Of a stretch of DNA of 64,000 nucleotides, positions 52,057 to 60,851 are shown piece by piece. This DNA comes from a bacterium. Lineage in GTDB: Bacteria > Chloroflexota > Anaerolineae > Caldilineales > Caldilineaceae. The notes beneath the pieces are model-generated. The model was not told the DNA's origin. It did no database searches and worked only from the letters and a program-made list of their open reading frames with translations. The DNA lies in the NCBI GenBank assembly GCA_016124945.1, contig WGMT01000045.1:1-64000 (forward strand). Direction: 5' to 3'. Both the position numbers and the translations under genes were made by a program. Each line of letters begins with the position of its first letter. Within the stretch, counting starts at the first letter, position 1.

Positions 52057-53228
52057 TACCTCAGATGACGTTCAGACAGTATCTCGTCCGCCTCGGCCAC
52101 CAGATCGACCAGTTTGTCGTTGTTGGGCAGGGCGCTTAGTTCGGTGAGGACGCGCCTGATGCGCGCTGCCTCTTCGTCGCCCACGCGGTCGTCGGCGGTG
52201 CGCAGCCGCGCTAGGAATGTGGCGTCGTCCAGATCGGCAGGGATGCGATGGCGGCGTCCTAGCGCCTGGCGCAGCCGTCGCCGGTGGTGACGGGCCACAG
52301 CGTCGCTCACATTGGCGCGGCGTTGCAGTCCTGCCATCGCCACCACATATTCAGCGGCCTCGCGGCGGCGTCCTTGTGTGAGGACAACCAACGGTGGTCC
52401 CAAACGCCTGCCCCCCAGCACGAGGAAGATCACCAGTAGCCCCATTACAAACAGTGTCGCCCAGCCGGTGGGCGTGGTGTAGAGCCACTCTTGCACGGTG
52501 AGGACGCGGTCACTGCTGAGGAGTGACGGCCCGAAGAGGTGGTAGGTGTCTAGCACCACAACAGCGTCGCTGGGCAGGCCGCGCAACGTTGCTATGAGTA
52601 GGTAGGGCTGTTCGTCTTCGAGCAGATCGGCGTTGGTGAAGGCGTAGCGGCTGGGCAGGATCCAGACGATGCCCTCGCCCTGCTTTTGTACTGTGACCGC
52701 CGGGAGTGCATCGCTGAGTGTGAGCACTGGGACGGCACTGTTCCCGGCCTGGGGCAGCGCTACTGGTCCTGGCCCTGACCAAAACCCAGGACCTTCGGGG
52801 ATCAACGGCTGGGCCTGTTGGGCAAAGCCTGTGGCGCGGAAGAAGTCAACTTCGGCCATCTTGTAGTTGAAGCGTTCTTGTAGACGGCTGTCTTCCATGC
52901 CCACCAGGACAAGTGTTCCTCCCGCTTCGACCCAATCGAGCACCCGATCTGCGTCGGCGCTGGTAAAGTCCTCGACGCCGGGGTAGACGAAGAGTAGCGT
53001 GGCCTCAGTGGGCAGATCGAAGCGGGCGCGCCCGGTGGTTTCGACGCGGAATCCCATTTCGGTGAGCCAGACGCGCCACAGCAGCAGTCCTTGCGCGCCG
53101 CGGCTGTCGGGATCGTAGGCTGGTTCGCTGCTTTCGTTGCGGCTGAAGAGGATGATGCCGGTCACGAAGATGGCAAAGAGCAGGGTGATTGTCAGCCCAC
53201 GCCGCGAGATGGCAAAACGGTTACGCAC
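52056..53228 (-). CDS. DUF4350 domain protein
   Basis: 390 residues: N-terminal membrane anchor (about 12-30), an extracytoplasmic glutamine-amidotransferase-like domain (GTLVLVGMEDSRLQERF region), a second helix (about 268-290, FVMGLLVIFLVLGGRRLGPP) and a cytoplasmic helical tail. Family partner of DUF4129 and MoxR; function unknown. A GTG start with GGAGG seven bases upstream overlaps the end of DUF4129 by eight bases. Confidence 0.85.
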   Translation of the reverse strand: MRNRFAISRRGLTITLLFAIFVTGIILFSRNESSEPAYDPDSRGAQGLLLWRVWLTEMGFRVETTGRARFDLPTEATLLFVYPGVEDFTSADADRVLDWVEAGGTLVLVGMEDSRLQERFNYKMAEVDFFRATGFAQQAQPLIPEGPGFWSGPGPVALPQAGNSAVPVLTLSDALPAVTVQKQGEGIVWILPSRYAFTNADLLEDEQPYLLIATLRGLPSDAVVVLDTYHLFGPSLLSSDRVLTVQEWLYTTPTGWATLFVMGLLVIFLVLGGRRLGPPLVVLTQGRRREAAEYVVAMAGLQRRANVSDAVARHHRRRLRQALGRRHRIPADLDDATFLARLRTADDRVGDEEAARIRRVLTELSALPNNDKLVDLVAEADEILSERHLR

Positions 53229-54201
53229 GTTTGTCCTCCGCGGTTTGGGTCATGAGTTCATCAATCTCGGCGCTGTAGGCCTCAAACGTTGGGCGATCCG
53301 GCTCCTGTTCCCCATACCAGACACGGTCGAAGGTCTCTACCGCTGGTTTCAGGTGAGCGTGGACGTCTGTCCCTGGTTTGGTTTGGGCCAGCACCTCGCG
53401 ATTGGTCTGGTCGCGCTGGAAACGCAGCAAGCCTTGTTCGTCCAAATGGAGTAGCGCGGCTAGATAGAGCTGGCGCACGGCAGCGCGGTAGTTGCCTGCA
53501 CCGGCCAGCGTCTGCGCCTGGGATCGTGCATCGGCGGCGGTGGCCGGGATCTCTGCATCATTGGCCGTCCGCCGCCGCAGACGGTTGCCGAGGATGCCGC
53601 CAAGCAGGCCACGCAGCCAATAGCTGAGCAGAATCGCCAACAACGCGCCACCGCTGATCACAATCGCCCAAACCACAATGCGCGAGCCGATTTCAGCCAC
53701 TGCGCCTACCCTCTGCGGCACATCGTCTGGGAAGAGCGCGTCGAACAGATCGCTGATCCAGCGCCAGATGCGATCCCAAAACGAGGGACGATCCAACTCG
53801 TAGCGGTCGCGGACACGCTGGAGTTGGGCGAGGCGTTCGCTGCTGCGGTCCTGTGTAAGCTGCTCCAGTTGCGTCAGGCCGATCTCAAGGCGTTGCAGCG
53901 CTGCGTCTGTATCGCCGACATCGTCCAGGATCGGCGTGACGTTGACGACATTGCCGTTTTCGAGCCACACTTCTTCGATGCCGGCCAGTTGCTGTTGAAT
54001 TGCTGAGAGCGTTGCACCGGCCGTGAGGTCGCTGTATGCAGCTGCCAGGCGCGCCTGGTACTCGGCCACGGTCAACGAAGCGCCGTCTTCCTGCGCGGAG
54101 AGAACGCTCGCCGTCAGCAAAAGCCAGGCTGTGGCCAGGAGGGTGCAGAGTCTCATCAGCCTCTGCCAGCGCTTAGGCATAGGGTGTGTTTTCACTGTCA
54201 T
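53221..54201 (-). CDS. DUF4129 domain protein
   Basis: 326 residues: signal/anchor (about 15-35), an extracytoplasmic helical segment, a second membrane helix (about 170-195, VVWAIVISGGALLAILLSYWL), and a C-terminal cytoplasmic DUF4129 domain with NYRAAVRQLYLAALLHLDE and TNREVLAQT. The function is not established; some relatives in archaea and actinobacteria join transglutaminase-like proteins, which is not the case here. It overlaps its upstream neighbour by 29 bases, so coupling is likely. Confidence 0.85.
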   Translation of the reverse strand: MTVKTHPMPKRWQRLMRLCTLLATAWLLLTASVLSAQEDGASLTVAEYQARLAAAYSDLTAGATLSAIQQQLAGIEEVWLENGNVVNVTPILDDVGDTDAALQRLEIGLTQLEQLTQDRSSERLAQLQRVRDRYELDRPSFWDRIWRWISDLFDALFPDDVPQRVGAVAEIGSRIVVWAIVISGGALLAILLSYWLRGLLGGILGNRLRRRTANDAEIPATAADARSQAQTLAGAGNYRAAVRQLYLAALLHLDEQGLLRFQRDQTNREVLAQTKPGTDVHAHLKPAVETFDRVWYGEQEPDRPTFEAYSAEIDELMTQTAEDKRA

Positions 54202-55231
54202 TGGGGGTGATGGGGCGCGGCGCTGTTTGTGCCTCTAGCTGCTGAATACGCAGATCAAGATCGTAGCCTTCACTGCGCACCCGCAGATCGTAATAGAGCA
54301 GCACCACGGCGCAGGCGTAGAAGGGCGTCCACACAACAGAGAAAATCGACGTGATCGCGGTGGAGAGAGCCGTCATCGTGCCGAAGCCCATGAAGGGGGC
54401 GGCCAGGAGAAATGCCTGTTGGATCAGTGCAGCCGGCAACGACACGACAATGGCAGTGATGACGTAGAGCAGGACGACGTAACCAAGCGTGCGCCAGAGA
54501 CGTCCTTTGGTGAGGGCCCAGCTTCGGCTCAAGGCCTCCATCGCGCCCAGATTCTCGGCCATCAACGCGGGCACTGCCCCAATCCAGCGTGCCGACAAGA
54601 AGGTGGCCGGTGCAATGGCCACCAAGACGGCGAAAATGTAGCCACAGAGCAAGACCAACACCAAGGCAATGCCACCCACTACGCCATTTGAGTCGTCAAA
54701 TGCCGTCGAACCGACGGCGGCGCCGGCAAATATGACAACGCCGAAGATAAGAATCACAGGGATCAAGACCACAACTGTCACCAGGATGATGGCGAAGTAT
54801 TGCACAATCGACATCCATGCGTAGGAGAGGAAGCGCCCAAGGCCGCGCCGCAAACTCCCGCCGACTGTCTCCTCTTCTTCATGTAGAGCTGCAACTGTCT
54901 GGCGGATCAACGCCAGTGTCACAACGCCGTTGAAGAGCAAGCCTAGAATGCCCAATACCATAAACGCCGAAAAGGCGCTGCCGAAATCCCCCAGTGTTTC
55001 TCCTATCATGCCCTCGTTGACGGCATCGGGCGACTCGATGAGCACGCCGATGGCGTCGGTGTAGCTGGTGATGAAGCGACCAGACAGTAGCCCCGAAAGC
55101 AGGCTGTACGGCACGAGGATAATGGCGGCGGTGAGTAAAAATTTGCTGAATCGGGCGCGATAGAGCCGAAACGCCCGATCCAGCAAATCGCCCAGACTCA
55201 TTGGGCCGGCAATCGGTAAAGGATTGTTCAA
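54173..55231 (-). CDS. Multi-pass membrane protein (GDPD membrane-domain-like)
   Basis: 352 residues with about six hydrophobic helices. MSLGDLLDRAFRLYRARFSKFLLTAAI at the start and ALMAENLGAMEALSRSWALTKGRLWRTLGYV further on are typical of the membrane-domain proteins found with DUF4129 genes (glycerophosphodiester phosphodiesterase membrane-domain type, without the catalytic domain). The start is a TTG with GGAGGG seven bases before. First gene of the run to MoxR; overlaps DUF4129 by 29 bases. Confidence 0.75.
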   Translation of the reverse strand: MNNPLPIAGPMSLGDLLDRAFRLYRARFSKFLLTAAIILVPYSLLSGLLSGRFITSYTDAIGVLIESPDAVNEGMIGETLGDFGSAFSAFMVLGILGLLFNGVVTLALIRQTVAALHEEEETVGGSLRRGLGRFLSYAWMSIVQYFAIILVTVVVLIPVILIFGVVIFAGAAVGSTAFDDSNGVVGGIALVLVLLCGYIFAVLVAIAPATFLSARWIGAVPALMAENLGAMEALSRSWALTKGRLWRTLGYVVLLYVITAIVVSLPAALIQQAFLLAAPFMGFGTMTALSTAITSIFSVVWTPFYACAVVLLYYDLRVRSEGYDLDLRIQQLEAQTAPRPITPNDSENTPYA

Positions 55232-55250
55232 GGTTCATCCCTCCAGTGAA

Positions 55251-56366
55251 TCATGCTGTATGCTCGGCATGATCGAGCGTTGCGTCCTGTACGCGATGGG
55301 GATCAAGCGTTGCATCTACTACATCGCTCATTTGTAAATAACCATTGGTCAAAGCCAGGGGGGGTGCCAGCAGATCGCCGTCGAGTTTCAAGAAGAAGCT
55401 GAGTTCTGAAGGATGTTCGATGCCTGTTTTGGCGGCGAAGAGGGCAGTCCTTACGGTACCCAAACCGGCGGCGGCCTGTGATCCAACCATCACACCTTTG
55501 TGCGCCTGTCGGGCCAGGTTGAGCATCTGTGTCGATTCGGTATAGCCTGTGCGCGCTGTTTTGATGTTGAGGACGTCGAAGGTATTTAGTGCCAATTCAC
55601 GACGCAAATCGCGTAAAGTAAAGGTGGAATCGTCGGCGATCAGGGGCAGGTGTTGCCGTTTGCATAGCAGCGCACGTTCTTGGATCAACTCCACTGGCAG
55701 CGGTTCTTCACAATAGCGGACACCCATTTCGGCGAGGTAAGTTAACCGGGACGCGGCGTCTTCTACGTCGAAGCACTCGTTAGCATCTACATAGAGGATC
55801 ACATCCGGCCCCAATGTTTGCTGGAGTCGGGCCAAGCGCATGGCATCGGCCTGCCAATCTCGCCCAATCTTAACCTTGAGCACGCGTACACCCTGATCCA
55901 CGACACGCTGTGCTTCGGCCAGTACCGTCTCTTCATCGCCGATGCCGAGGATGTAGCTTACCGGCACGCGCTTGGCGGTGACGTCGAGCAGTTCGCCCAA
56001 TGTAATGCCCTGGTGGGCGGCCAGCGCATCCCACAGCGCCATGTCCAATGCGCCGCGGGCGGTGTGGTTGTTTTTGACCTGCGCCATTCGTTCGTATAGT
56101 AAATCGATTCGGTTTTCGCTTACTGTTTCGCCCAGCAGGCGCGGGGCCAGTTCCTGGGCAATGATGCCGGTGATGCTGTGTACGGTTTCGCCGTAAATTG
56201 TGGGGCGTGGCGGCGCTTCGGCCACCCCGGTTGCGCCGTCACTCAACGTCACCCGCACAAGGACATGTACAAGATCGTCAAGCACGCCGGCCTTGCCCCA
56301 GCGTAGCGGGTCTTTAAGCGGCAGGCGAAAGACAATGGTTTCGATGCGATCAATGGTTGTGGACAT
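55251..56366 (-). CDS. Enolase-superfamily epimerase (dipeptide-epimerase-like)
   Basis: 371 residues of the muconate-lactonising subgroup. Catalytic lysines KVKIG (K-x-K, about 165), metal ligands YVDANE, CEEPLP and ADDSTF, and the second base NIKTARTGYT are all present. The subgroup includes L-Ala-D/L-Glu epimerases and N-succinylamino-acid racemases; the substrate cannot be fixed. It ends 19 bp before the membrane-protein gene, so it may head that operon. Confidence 0.88.
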   Translation of the reverse strand: MSTTIDRIETIVFRLPLKDPLRWGKAGVLDDLVHVLVRVTLSDGATGVAEAPPRPTIYGETVHSITGIIAQELAPRLLGETVSENRIDLLYERMAQVKNNHTARGALDMALWDALAAHQGITLGELLDVTAKRVPVSYILGIGDEETVLAEAQRVVDQGVRVLKVKIGRDWQADAMRLARLQQTLGPDVILYVDANECFDVEDAASRLTYLAEMGVRYCEEPLPVELIQERALLCKRQHLPLIADDSTFTLRDLRRELALNTFDVLNIKTARTGYTESTQMLNLARQAHKGVMVGSQAAAGLGTVRTALFAAKTGIEHPSELSFFLKLDGDLLAPPLALTNGYLQMSDVVDATLDPHRVQDATLDHAEHTA

Positions 56367-56430
56367 GGCAGGATCAATGGTGATTGACGATTTTTGATTG
56401 ACGATTTTCGATTGTGTTTCTCAACTGTTC

Positions 56431-56466
56431 TACGCACTACGCACTACGCACTACGCACTACGCACC
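56431..56466. repeat. TACGCAC heptamers across the P-loop gene stop
   Basis: Five TACGCAC-type units; on the minus strand they spell CGTAGTGCG-stop, the end of the P-loop protein (VVRSA-stop). GATTGAC-type units lie between 56384 and 56415. Confidence 0.85.
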
Positions 56467-57269
56467 ACCTGCCAAAACCCAATAACTTGTCGCGCCACCT
56501 CTTCCGGCTTCGTCTCTGCGGTGTTGACGACAAGCGTGCGGTGCGTGGCGAGGCGGGTCAATTCGGAAATAGCAGCGGTTGGATCGTAATTGCGCCGCTC
56601 GGTGATGACGATGGCGAGCTTTGCGCGCAGATCCTCGGCAGAGACGTCTCCTTGATCGACCAGGGCGCGCAGGTGTTGCTTTTCTGCCGCCCCAAAGAAT
56701 TCATCAACGCCAGGCAGGTTGGCGAAAATGTTGCTGCTGTCGGTCGGTGCAGCGGCTGCGATCTGATCGAACGCGTCGCGACGGGTCAGCAGCCGTTCGA
56801 CACGGAGGACATCGGGGGCATCGAGCACGAGGAAGCGTGCGCTCGGCAAATGTTCAGCGGCGTAGCGCACTTCGTCTGCGCCGCGCAGCCCGTCGAAAAG
56901 GAGCGTCTGCTGTGCGCTGTCGCTGTCCACGCGCAGGGACGTGAGCGCGTGTGCCATCCCGCCGTCGTAGCGTTCGCGGTAGCGGCGGGTGTAGTCGAAC
57001 CGCTCCGCTCGGTCGGTAATAGGACGGATCGTTTCCTGGTCTTCGGCCTGGAGGCAGGCGATGATCAGATCATCTGTCAATTCGCGACGATCGGGCAAGA
57101 GCCTGTAGTCAAAGCCGGCGGCATTGAGCGCGGCCAGCGTAGTACTCTTCCCCACGCCGGTTACACCAACCAGAATCAACACCGGTATGTCGACAATAGA
57201 GACGGTGGCTGCGCTTCGGTTGATCTCAGACATAGAGTCGGGCATGAACGCGGACATGAACGCGGACAT
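56451..57269 (-). CDS. P-loop ATP-binding protein
   Basis: Up to 272 residues. Walker A ILVGVTGVGKSTTL near residue 32, then an alpha/beta kinase-like body (FLVLDAPDVLRVERLL, ITERRNY) with GFWQVVRS at the end. No family is recognised; it resembles small-molecule kinases. The N-terminus is uncertain: two in-frame copies of a 12-bp unit give MSAFMSAFM, so starts at 57269, 57257, 57245 or 57233 (MSEINR) are all possible and none has a good ribosome site. The stop codon is part of a heptamer array. Confidence 0.65.
   Translation of the reverse strand: MSAFMSAFMPDSMSEINRSAATVSIVDIPVLILVGVTGVGKSTTLAALNAAGFDYRLLPDRRELTDDLIIACLQAEDQETIRPITDRAERFDYTRRYRERYDGGMAHALTSLRVDSDSAQQTLLFDGLRGADEVRYAAEHLPSARFLVLDAPDVLRVERLLTRRDAFDQIAAAAPTDSSNIFANLPGVDEFFGAAEKQHLRALVDQGDVSAEDLRAKLAIVITERRNYDPTAAISELTRLATHRTLVVNTAETKPEEVARQVIGFWQVVRSA
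57244..57269 (-). repeat. 12-bp repeat duplicating the start codon
   Basis: ATGAACGCGGAC occurs twice in tandem (plus strand), adding two in-frame ATG codons to the P-loop gene on the minus strand. Confidence 0.8.
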
Positions 57270-57392
57270 ACAAAATTATGTAACCTTTCCTTGGCAAAAC
57301 GGTTTTGTGCATTATAGTTGGCGTGGGATTTGATCGCAATGTGGCGGGGTGGACAACAATCATAGACGATGGTTGGTTGTTAAGGGCAAAAC

Positions 57393-57426
57393 AAACAGGA
57401 GCCATCCCAACGGATGGCTCCTGTTT
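57393..57426 (-). terminator. Rho-independent terminator of the cytochrome maturation genes
   Basis: AAACAGGAGCCATCC pairs perfectly with its inverse around a 4-base loop; on the minus strand it is followed by GTTTTG. It lies 23 bp after the zinc-ribbon gene. Confidence 0.9.
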
Positions 57427-57448
57427 ACGTGCTCTGGAGGTGGTGCGT

Positions 57449-57979
57449 TCAGTTTTGTGAAACAGCAACGGGTGTAACAGATTCGCCGCAGTTGGCGCAG
57501 AACTTGTGATTGGGCGATAAAACTTCGCCACAGGTGGTACAGTAGCGTGCTTTTTCGCCGGGTGAACCTGCTGTGTCCGGCGCAGAGACCACCGCCGCTT
57601 TGGGCGCGGTGGGCGTAGCCTGTGTCGGCTTACTGTGACCGTTGACTGTACGTCGGTAGCGGTTGATTTCAGCTTCAATAGAGGCGTCCATGCCGGCGAC
57701 TTCAGGTGAAATCTTTTCGATCTGCTGCATGTAGGCAATCGCCTGTCTGCGCAGTCGGGCGTCGAAGCGTTGGTAGTCCTCTTCGCTGATTTTGCCGACC
57801 TGGAAGTCGAATTCCAGATCCTTAATGGCGGCCATCAGGCCATCTTTGCGTGTAATGAGTTCGATGAGCTCATCGTTTTCTACGTGATAGGGGGGCACCT
57901 TATTGGTGATAAAGGGCCAGATTACGTAGGCGAGTGCTGCTACCGAAATCAAGAGAGCAATGGTAACTGTGATCCACAT
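57449..57979 (-). CDS. CcmI-like protein with zinc ribbon
   Basis: 176 residues. One N-terminal membrane helix (2-23), then LITRKDGLMAAIKDLEFDFQVGKISEEDYQRF, which matches the start of CcmI-type cytochrome c maturation proteins. Instead of TPR repeats there is a Thr/Pro linker and a C-terminal zinc ribbon (YCTTCG...FCANCG). Position after ccmF, ccmG and ccmH supports a role in presenting apocytochrome or haem delivery; the zinc ribbon suggests a modified version. AGGACAG before the ATG. A textbook terminator follows. Confidence 0.72.
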   Translation of the reverse strand: MWITVTIALLISVAALAYVIWPFITNKVPPYHVENDELIELITRKDGLMAAIKDLEFDFQVGKISEEDYQRFDARLRRQAIAYMQQIEKISPEVAGMDASIEAEINRYRRTVNGHSKPTQATPTAPKAAVVSAPDTAGSPGEKARYCTTCGEVLSPNHKFCANCGESVTPVAVSQN

Positions 57980-58060
57980 GGTTCTGTCCTTAAACAGAGT
58001 GCCGGCTTGCGCCGTCGTGGCAAGGTCTTGATTCCTTTGCCAAGACGACCAGGCCGAAGA

Positions 58061-60052
58061 TTAGGCACGCGCGTAGGCGGCAGGTTCAGGTGCCGTCGCT
58101 AACCGGCGCGACGGGTGCGGCCAGGCTGAGATCAATGTGCCGATAATGAGCACGATACCGCCGAGCCAGAGCCAGATGGTAAGTGGGTTGATGTAGACTG
58201 AGAATGTGGCTGTTGCACCCCGGTCTTCCCATCCATTCAGCACCACATAGACATCTCGTAACAAGTTCATATGCAACCCGACCTCACTTGTGGGCATGTC
58301 GGGGTTCTTGTCGTAGATGTTGCGATGGGGGACTAGTGTGCCGACAAAGCGGCCGGTGGCAATATGACGCACGTCGAGGTTCGCCGTAATCGAGGTGACA
58401 TTGGAACCCCGATCAGTGTCTAGCCCAGTGTAGGTAATCTCGTATCCAGTGAGGTTCACACTTTCGTTCTGCCCGAGTGTGACATTGGTAGAGGTCAGGT
58501 AGAACTCGTTGCCGATGATGGCCACGCCCATCATGACAATGCCTAAATGGACGGTGTAGCCACCGTAGCGGCGTCCATTGCGGCGCATCAGGCTGCCCAG
58601 GGCGACAATGACATTTTCATTTGTGGCGACGCGACGGGCAATGGTGCCACGCACGAACTCCTGAACAATGGCCCCTGTGACGAAGGCACAAATGGTCATG
58701 CCGATGACGGAGAAGATCTGGGAATTGTAAACGGCAGCCGCAATGCCACTCAGCACAGCAAAGACCAATGGCCAGGTGAATTGACGGCGCATTGCTTCCA
58801 TTGATGTGCGTCGCCAACCCAACAGTGGGCCTATGCCCATGAGCAGGAAGAGGATCAAGAAGAGTGGGCCATTCACCCTGTTGAAGAAGGGAGCCGCCAC
58901 ACTAATCCGATCCTGTACCAGCAATTCGCTGAACATGGGGAAGAAGGTTCCCCACAGCGTAGCAAAAGCGATACCGGCAAAAAGCCAATTGTTGCCCAGG
59001 AAGGCTGCTTCGCGACTGGCATAGGAATCAATGGGCTGTTCGTCCTTGAGCAGGGGCAGCCGATTGAAGAGTAGCCAGATGAAGCCAAAGAGCAAGATGA
59101 CCATGAAGCCCAGGAAGAAGGGCCCAACGTCGCTTAGCGCAAAGCTGTGCACACTCTCGATCAGGCCGCTGCGGGTGATGAAGGTACCAAGGATTACCAG
59201 GAAGTAGGTGGAAAAGATGAGCACCACATTCCATACCTTCAAAATGCCGCGCTGCTCCTGAATGATGATGCTATGCAGGAAAGCGGTCGCGGTAAGCCAG
59301 GGTATGAAACTGGCGTTTTCCACCGGATCCCAGGCCCAGTAACCTCCCCAACCCAGTTCCATGTAGGCCCACTGGCTGCCCATCAAGATGCCTACTGAGA
59401 GGAACATCCACGGGATCAGCGTCCAGCGGCGTACAATCCGCACCCACTCGTTCCCCAGTCGGCGGCTCATCAGCGCACCTACGGCAAACGCAAATGGAAC
59501 GGTCAAACCGATCCAGCCTAGGTAGAGCATCACCGGGTGAATTACCATCCAGTAATTTTGCAGCAGTGGATTCAGCCCCTGTCCGTCTGGCGGCATGGCT
59601 GAGTTCAACTTAAAGGGATTGGCGGCAAAGATCAGCAACACCAGGAAAAAGAGCGACGTGCTCAGGATTGTCGCATTGACAAAGGGCATCAGCGATTGTT
59701 GTTTATTCCGATGCAATTTGGCCACAGCAACACTAAAGCACGAGATGATCAACGTCCAGAAGAGCAGACTGCCCGCCTGCCCACCCCAGAGCGCCGAAAA
59801 TTTGTAGAACGTCGGCAGCGCTCGCTCCGAATGGTTCCAAACATAGGTGACTTCAAACCGGTCGTTGAGTAGCGCATACCAGAGCACACATGTGGCAAAG
59901 AACACCATGCCACCCACAGCATAGACAGCGTTGAAACTGGCATGTGAAAAGCGTGCTAGTCGTTTTACACCTCCCCAATAGCCGGCAAATACCCCGAAAG
60001 CGGCTATCACAGCCGCCGCAATCAACACCAAATAAGCAACGTTGTATATCAT
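58061..60052 (-). CDS. ccmF: Cytochrome c haem lyase subunit CcmF
   Basis: 663 residues with about fifteen membrane helices. The WWD haem-handling motif reads WGGYWAWDPVENASFIPWL; nearby are WGGQAGSLLFW and GTFITRSGLIESVHSFA. A periplasmic beta domain (about 530-630) precedes the last helix. CcmF with CcmH attaches haem to CxxCH motifs on the outer side of the membrane. The ATG at 60052 lies ten bases after GGAGGG; the ATG nine bases upstream sits on the ribosome box. Confidence 0.95.
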   Translation of the reverse strand: MIYNVAYLVLIAAAVIAAFGVFAGYWGGVKRLARFSHASFNAVYAVGGMVFFATCVLWYALLNDRFEVTYVWNHSERALPTFYKFSALWGGQAGSLLFWTLIISCFSVAVAKLHRNKQQSLMPFVNATILSTSLFFLVLLIFAANPFKLNSAMPPDGQGLNPLLQNYWMVIHPVMLYLGWIGLTVPFAFAVGALMSRRLGNEWVRIVRRWTLIPWMFLSVGILMGSQWAYMELGWGGYWAWDPVENASFIPWLTATAFLHSIIIQEQRGILKVWNVVLIFSTYFLVILGTFITRSGLIESVHSFALSDVGPFFLGFMVILLFGFIWLLFNRLPLLKDEQPIDSYASREAAFLGNNWLFAGIAFATLWGTFFPMFSELLVQDRISVAAPFFNRVNGPLFLILFLLMGIGPLLGWRRTSMEAMRRQFTWPLVFAVLSGIAAAVYNSQIFSVIGMTICAFVTGAIVQEFVRGTIARRVATNENVIVALGSLMRRNGRRYGGYTVHLGIVMMGVAIIGNEFYLTSTNVTLGQNESVNLTGYEITYTGLDTDRGSNVTSITANLDVRHIATGRFVGTLVPHRNIYDKNPDMPTSEVGLHMNLLRDVYVVLNGWEDRGATATFSVYINPLTIWLWLGGIVLIIGTLISAWPHPSRRLATAPEPAAYARA

Positions 60053-60091
60053 GAGCCGCATTCCCTCCAAAAAATCAGGTACAAATTGTTC

Positions 60092-60112
60092 TTCAGCGTG
60101 CGCCACGCTGAA
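60092..60112. terminator. Short hairpin upstream of ccmF
   Basis: TTCAGCGTG and CACGCTGAA form a 9-bp perfect stem with a 3-base loop, about 40 bp upstream of the ccmF start. Attenuation or processing between ccmG and ccmF is possible. Confidence 0.5.
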
Positions 60113-60143
60113 TCGCGTCGCGAAGACGTACTTTGGCTTATCT

Positions 60144-60199
60144 TGAAATCTCTATGCTGAAATCTCTATGCTGAAATCTCTATGCTGAAATCTCTATGC
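60144..60199. repeat. Four identical 14-bp repeats between ccmG and ccmF
   Basis: TGAAATCTCTATGC occurs four times without change. 14 bp is two heptamers. It lies 11 bp after the ccmG stop codon on the minus strand. Confidence 0.95.
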
Positions 60200-60209
60200 T
60201 GAACTAGCT

Positions 60210-60851
60210 TCACTGTCCACTTGGCCGGATGAGGCTGATCAGTTCGTCCATTTGCGCCGGACCTGTAATCGGGCCGATGATAGTTTCAACAATCCTGCCG
60301 TCAGGGCCGATGAAAAATGTTTCAGGAACGCCTTTGATACCGTAGCGACGGGCAATCTCGCTGCGCAGATCCGGCCCATTGGGGTAAGTCACATCGAATT
60401 CTTCTAGATAGGCCAGCGCTGCAGGCTCTTGATCCAAATAGTCTATGCCAAGAAAGACGATGCCGTTGTCCTTCTCCCTTCGCCACGTCTGCTCAAGTAG
60501 ATCAGCTTCGTCGCGGCATGGATCACACCAACTGGCCCAGAAATTGACAACCACACCCTTGCCTTTCAGATCGTCGAGCGAGATCGTTTCACCCTCGAAT
60601 GTGGTGAACACTAACTCGGGGGCCATCCCGTCAGCTCGGTGTGCTGATGCGTTCGTCTGGACAAGTCGCCAGCCTAAAATCCCTACGAAGGCGGCGGCAA
60701 TACCGACGATGATGAAGCGCCAAATGAGCACGGAGCGCTGCTGACGGGGAGACTGACCGGCCTCTTCCTGCTGCAACACTTCTTCTGCCCGAACGTCTCC
60801 CAGTGTGCCATTGGGCGACTGGCCTGCCTCCAACTTTGTTAGCTCAGCCAT
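60210..60851 (-). CDS. CcmG/ResA-type thioredoxin
   Basis: 213 residues: a cytoplasmic N-terminal tail (about 45 residues), membrane anchor (47-66), and an extracytoplasmic thioredoxin domain with WASWCDPCRDE and the cis-proline in GVPETFF. It reduces apocytochrome CxxCH disulfides before haem attachment. The N-terminal tail contains a repeated AGQSP motif and is longer than usual. It overlaps the ccmH stop by eight bases, so the two are coupled. Confidence 0.92.
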   Translation of the reverse strand: MAELTKLEAGQSPNGTLGDVRAEEVLQQEEAGQSPRQQRSVLIWRFIIVGIAAAFVGILGWRLVQTNASAHRADGMAPELVFTTFEGETISLDDLKGKGVVVNFWASWCDPCRDEADLLEQTWRREKDNGIVFLGIDYLDQEPAALAYLEEFDVTYPNGPDLRSEIARRYGIKGVPETFFIGPDGRIVETIIGPITGPAQMDELISLIRPSGQ

